DNA from: Stomorhina lunata
Taxonomy: Eukaryota; Arthropoda; Insecta; Diptera; Rhiniidae
NCBI GenBank assembly: GCA_933228675.1
Contig: OW121743.1
Coordinates: forward strand, 88,581,438-88,645,437
DNA length: 64,000 bases
Direction: 5' to 3'
How positions within the stretch are numbered: the stretch's first letter is position 1; every line of letters begins with the position of its first letter. The notes under the pieces are model-generated. The model saw only the letters and a program-made list of their open reading frames with translations, searched no databases and had not been told where the DNA came from. Both the position numbers and the translations under genes were made by a program. Positions 59,962-64,000 of the stretch are shown here, in pieces.

Positions 59962-60417
59962 ACTTTATTATTTATTCAAGGTTCGATTGTTTTTAATTAA
60001 TGTTTTTTTATTTCTTGTAATTATTTAACATTTCTTGACAATTCTACTAAGGAAATCACACTGCTGATCAGCTGGTACTGTTTACATAAGCTTGGTAGCA
60101 CTTTTTTATTATTCTAGTGTTGCCGTATGAATAATGTGAACAAAATTGTTTTAATCCCATGAAAGCGCCTAAAATTACATAGGATAAGTAAAAACAGATC
60201 TAACGCCGTTGTCTTTTTAGGCAGACTTTGCGATAAACAACACATGCACATGCGATTTGTTTTTGACTCCAAAGTTTGAGTGTTTTGTTTTTATTCAAAG
60301 TTTTGTATAAAATTGTTTAACGATTTAATAAAAAAAAAAACAAACTTAACTCAAAATTACAAATATTCGTATTAAATTAAAAAAAAAACCTAATATTTGT
60401 TAAAATCTTGACTAAAA
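59962..60417. promoter_or_regulatory. Shared divergent promoter region (Tim29 / TAF1C-like gene)
   Basis: 456 bp between two start codons on opposite strands, less AT-rich in the middle (60190-60260). It must hold both promoters; no specific motif is assigned. Confidence 0.45.
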
Positions 60418-63400
60418 ATGCCGAAACGTGTGCTAAAGCAACATTTGGAAAAGGCCGCCAAAATTCGAAGAAAATCAATATATATTGATGATTCCTTACA
60501 ATTATCCCAAAATAATGAGGACGAGGATGACAACAAAAATGAAATGCCGACTCAAAAGCCAAGAAAACATATGCAATATTTAAAATTAAATCAAAATAAT
60601 GAAGTAGAACGTTTGCTTTTACACACTAATAAAACCTTAGTTTATCAGGTGGATCATAGTAACTTTCCGGCTTTTAATGTAGGAATTTGGCCCCAAGAGA
60701 ACCTAGAAAACTTGATCAACTATCCATCATGTGGATTTTCCGTACCGCGACCAGTCTTTATATCAAGGCAACATAGTGAGAAAATTGATATTTGCTATAA
60801 ACGGCCAATGGTTAGAGATTATTACAAAATGCGCATAAAACACACCAGGACTTCTTATCAAACGGCATTGAAGAGTAAGTTATAAAGTACTTTACAAACA
60901 AATTTTATTTCAATTACATTTATTAATTTAATTTAAAGGTAATAAGGCTTTAAGAAGTAGTGCAAAAGATAATATATATCATTCCTCAGTATATGACTTG
61001 GCTGCACGAATGTATACGCAGCCAGACCCTTACTTCCACAGCAGTTATGATTACTATTTTACGGGTGGTAATTTATCAAGCTTACCGCAGCAGGGAAATG
61101 TAATACATGCCGGAGGTATACAACTACAAGAAATGAGTAAGTACAGTAGATTTTTATTGTTAAAAAATGCAACAAATAGGAAGTAAAATAGTTTCTTATT
61201 GTTAAACATGACATTAGTTAATAGGAAAAATGAGCAGAAGCTGCAGCCAAACAGCCAGTATGTATACCACAAAGGAGAATATAATCTATTATTAGGATAC
61301 TTGTTCTTATATAGTGAAGTCTTTCAGAGTCTTTGTGTCATCCGACTATAATAGACTTGTTGGAAGTTATATCCACAAAGCAGTTTTCTATCTTAATTAG
61401 TAAAGAGCCTCGATACGATCATAGTGCAATTCTTTACATGAAAACATATTACCATTGCTTACACTGTGATAGTAACACTGTTTGACAAAAAGTATGTCAT
61501 ATGTACTTATATAATCAGGGATCTGTGGCTCGAAATTCCTTTTATTTTGACTTCTAAACTACATTAGACTTAATAATAATGCAGACATTTTGATAAATAC
61601 CTCATGAAAGCTACGTGGTCACCGTAGTGCTGGTCATGCCTAAATTTGGAGCTTTTTAAAGTAATCCGGACAGTTCAACAGGGGTAGCCTACTCAGGAGT
61701 TTTGCTAGCTTCCAAAATTCGTTTTTTTTTCAATTAGTCGATTTTTGTAAGATTTAACAAAATTGTATATTAAAAAAATGTAAATGATTAACGAATTCTG
61801 CGTTATTTGCACTTTAAAGTAAAAAAATATGTTTTTATAAAAAAATTTTATTTTTGAATTAAAAAAAATCGAAGATGGCTAAAAGCTATCAGTTTTGTTA
61901 CATGATCTTTAAACTATAAGTATTCCAACTAAAATAAGCCTTATTTCTTGATAATTAATAAATGGTAATTTTACTAACAATAAATACAGAAAAAATACCC
62001 AATTTTGTATTTAAGCTTTTTCCGCCATTGGATCTTATATCGGAACTACCGTCAACAGCTAACCGATTATCTCGAAATTTATCAATTTAATTATAGTTTA
62101 TAAAAAAAATTTTTGAGCTTATTTAATTACCATTACATATTAAATTACCACTATTTTCAAATTTATAAGCGTTTTTGAAAATATCAACGCATTTAAGTGA
62201 CTAATCCTTAAAAATTTATAAAATCATAATGTCTTATTTTTAAATGAAGTTTATTGTAAATTCCAATTAAATACATTTCTATTTTAACAGTGGTCAGTGA
62301 ATTTCTAACGGATAACGATTGCAGTAACACAAATTGTTTAAACAATATATCAAGTCATAAAACGTCTGAAAACTGTGAAATATTTGAAGTTCAACCTTTA
62401 ATAACATCATTAAATTGTAGTAGACAAAACTGTTTTATAGCTCGCCAACGCAACCTAGTATCCTTCAATTATCTCAATGACTGCAAAGAGATTAAGACTG
62501 TGACACAATTTCGTACAAAATCAACACCTTTTATAAGTTTTGCTCAATCGCAGCGTGATATTAACACATTTATTATTACAACCATGAAACAACATATACG
62601 TTTGTATGATTTGAGTAGTAATGCACCGGCTTTGGTGAAACTCTTTGAAATTTCACCAAAAACTCCAAGTATTTCATGGAACACAATTAAGCCCTGGCGA
62701 GAAAATACTTTTTTGTATGCTAATGAAAAACAATTTTATATGATCGATGTACGAACGTCGCCGGAACAGTGGTTACGAGATGTTACTGCTGCCACAGATA
62801 GTTTGATGTGTGATCACATTTCAGCTGTACAGGCAAGTGATTTTAATAACTTGTTTTATGTAGCCACTAACCACAAGTTGCAATGTATGGATGTCAGACA
62901 ATTAAGGAAATTTTCATTTAGTGACACATATGGTGCGGTATGTCGTTGGACTCATCAACTACGATACGCTCCGCTTTTGATGGATACATTACGTTTACGG
63001 CAATCTGAATACATAGCTTTGTCATCGCCTATTGCTGGAGATTTACATATCTGCCAGTTGTCGAGAGAACGTAATGAAAATGAAATACAATTGGAATCAT
63101 CAGAACGTATAGCTAAGCATATTTACACTTCACCATGTTTACCATATCAGCCACCAACGCTGCTTGAGGCTTATGAACACGCCCGATTGTCGGGTAAATG
63201 TCTAAGACCCGAAGCTAATATGGAAGCACGCCTTAAACGTTGTACAACTGGCATGAAATTTTTAAGTTCATCTTTAAATGACTCTATAGCCTCTGTTGTA
63301 GGACGGCTATTGATCTCAAACTCAAATGGTGATATTTTTGCACAAACCCTTAGTAAACGTGAAAATAGTGACTCTGAAGAACGTTGTAATACACAAAGTG

Positions 63401-64000
63401 ATGAAATTATGGCTGACTTTCATCAAAAACTAAATGAAAATCCTCAAATGCCACTAAACTACACTGAAATAAAAAACATGAAGGGTAAGTAAATGCAAGG
63501 CGAAATAAGAAACCAATAATGTTACATAATAACAATACCTTATGCCCATACAATGAAAACGTGATCTTATAAATTGCACAACTATCGTTATAGTAAATTA
63601 AATAATTTTTATTGCAATAATATAGAAAATTTTTCATTTGTTATACCGATTTGCAAATGCTATTTTTTCTAAATTACTAAAATTTCCTCATTTTTTTAGG
63701 ATTGCGTAAAGTTTTTCTTTGTACAACTTTATCTTCGGTTAAGAAATTTGATTTTGATGCCATGGAAAATGAATACGACGAAGATGATAGACCTGCCAAT
63801 AACGTTACAAATCCTGCCCCAACAAACCGACGTCCAAAACGTTTACATTTAGGTCGTTGGCAAAAACCGTTATCCACCCTACACTCATACAAGGATGCTT
63901 TAGTTAGCGATTTGCTTTCCATTTGGGATATAGATATTGAAGAAGAGAAGCACATACGTTTGGGCAATTTACGCTTTAGTAGCAAGCAAGATCCGGCAGT
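60418..64000 (+). CDS. Probable RNA polymerase I TAF1C/Rrn6-like factor (partial, runs off window)
   Basis: Exons 60418-60874, 60939-61136, 62291-63484 and 63700-64000 (incomplete); all junctions are GT-AG and keep the frame, giving 716 codons in the window. The N-terminus is basic (PKRVLKQHLEKAAKIRRKS). The middle reads like a degenerate beta-propeller: ENTFLYANEKQFYMIDVRTS, SDFNNLFYVATNHKLQCMDVR, EYIALSSPIAGDLHICQL, RLLISNSNGDIFAQTL. Such blades followed by an acidic stretch and SDLLSIWDIDIEEE remind me of TAF1C, an SL1 subunit that recruits RNA polymerase I to rDNA promoters. This assignment is from overall pattern only and could be another WD-like protein. It is divergent from Tim29. Intron 2 (1.15 kb) carries decayed repeat. 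Confidence 0.7.
61955..62235 (-). repeat. Decayed family P fragment in intron 2 of the TAF1C-like gene
   Basis: Retains 'tttaagctttttccgccatt', 'ggatcttatatcggaactac' and 'aaccgattatctcgaaattt', in the order found in copies 2 and 5. Heavily mutated, boundaries uncertain. Confidence 0.5.

Overview
The window is AT-rich nuclear DNA from a higher fly. Its protein-coding genes have short phase-matched GT-AG introns and read like Drosophila orthologues. The dispersed repeats (runs of GTCCGTCCGTC-type sequence, 'CCCATACAAA' and 'ACCCTTCACCAC' blocks) are of the kind I associate with calyptrate flies such as blow flies and house flies. The species cannot be fixed from the sequence alone.

Layout. 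Positions 1-23.8 kb hold no gene I can support. They contain dispersed repeats and five arrays of short AT-rich minisatellites, including two of about 3.4 kb each (13.0-16.65 kb and 19.86-23.24 kb). From 23.9 to 36 kb come an OTU-domain deubiquitinase of the OTUD6 type (+) and the SWEET sugar transporter slv (-); the 6.9-kb first intron of slv is itself packed with minisatellite. From 36 to 39.8 kb there are only decayed repeats and a small MITE. From 39.9 to 51.1 kb the region is gene-dense: TRAP-alpha (SSR1, -), RpS28 (+), two tandem paralogues of an unrecognised family (-,-) and an alanyl-tRNA editing enzyme AARSD1 (+). From 51.1 to 59.3 kb the 3' end of AARSD1 is occupied by nested transposable elements: a 3.1-kb foldback DNA element and a nearly intact 4.8-kb Jockey-like LINE. 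From 59.4 kb to the end are Tim29 (-) and, divergently, a gene that runs off the window and may be an RNA polymerase I TAF1C/Rrn6-like factor (+).

The genes are general housekeeping functions (ubiquitin editing, sugar transport, ER translocation, ribosome, translation fidelity, mitochondrial import, probable rDNA transcription). They do not form one pathway.

The most unusual content is non-genic. (1) Separate minisatellite arrays share a dyad-symmetric CTATAG or CCTAT...ATAGG core and a unit length of 29-32 bp. (2) A conserved module of about 65-90 bp recurs beside three CTATAG-type arrays. (3) The LINE lies exactly between two copies of a 248-bp segment of AARSD1, which looks like a very long target-site duplication; one copy was later split by the foldback element, and the other preserves the empty site. 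(4) The unrecognised gene pair has identical intron phases.
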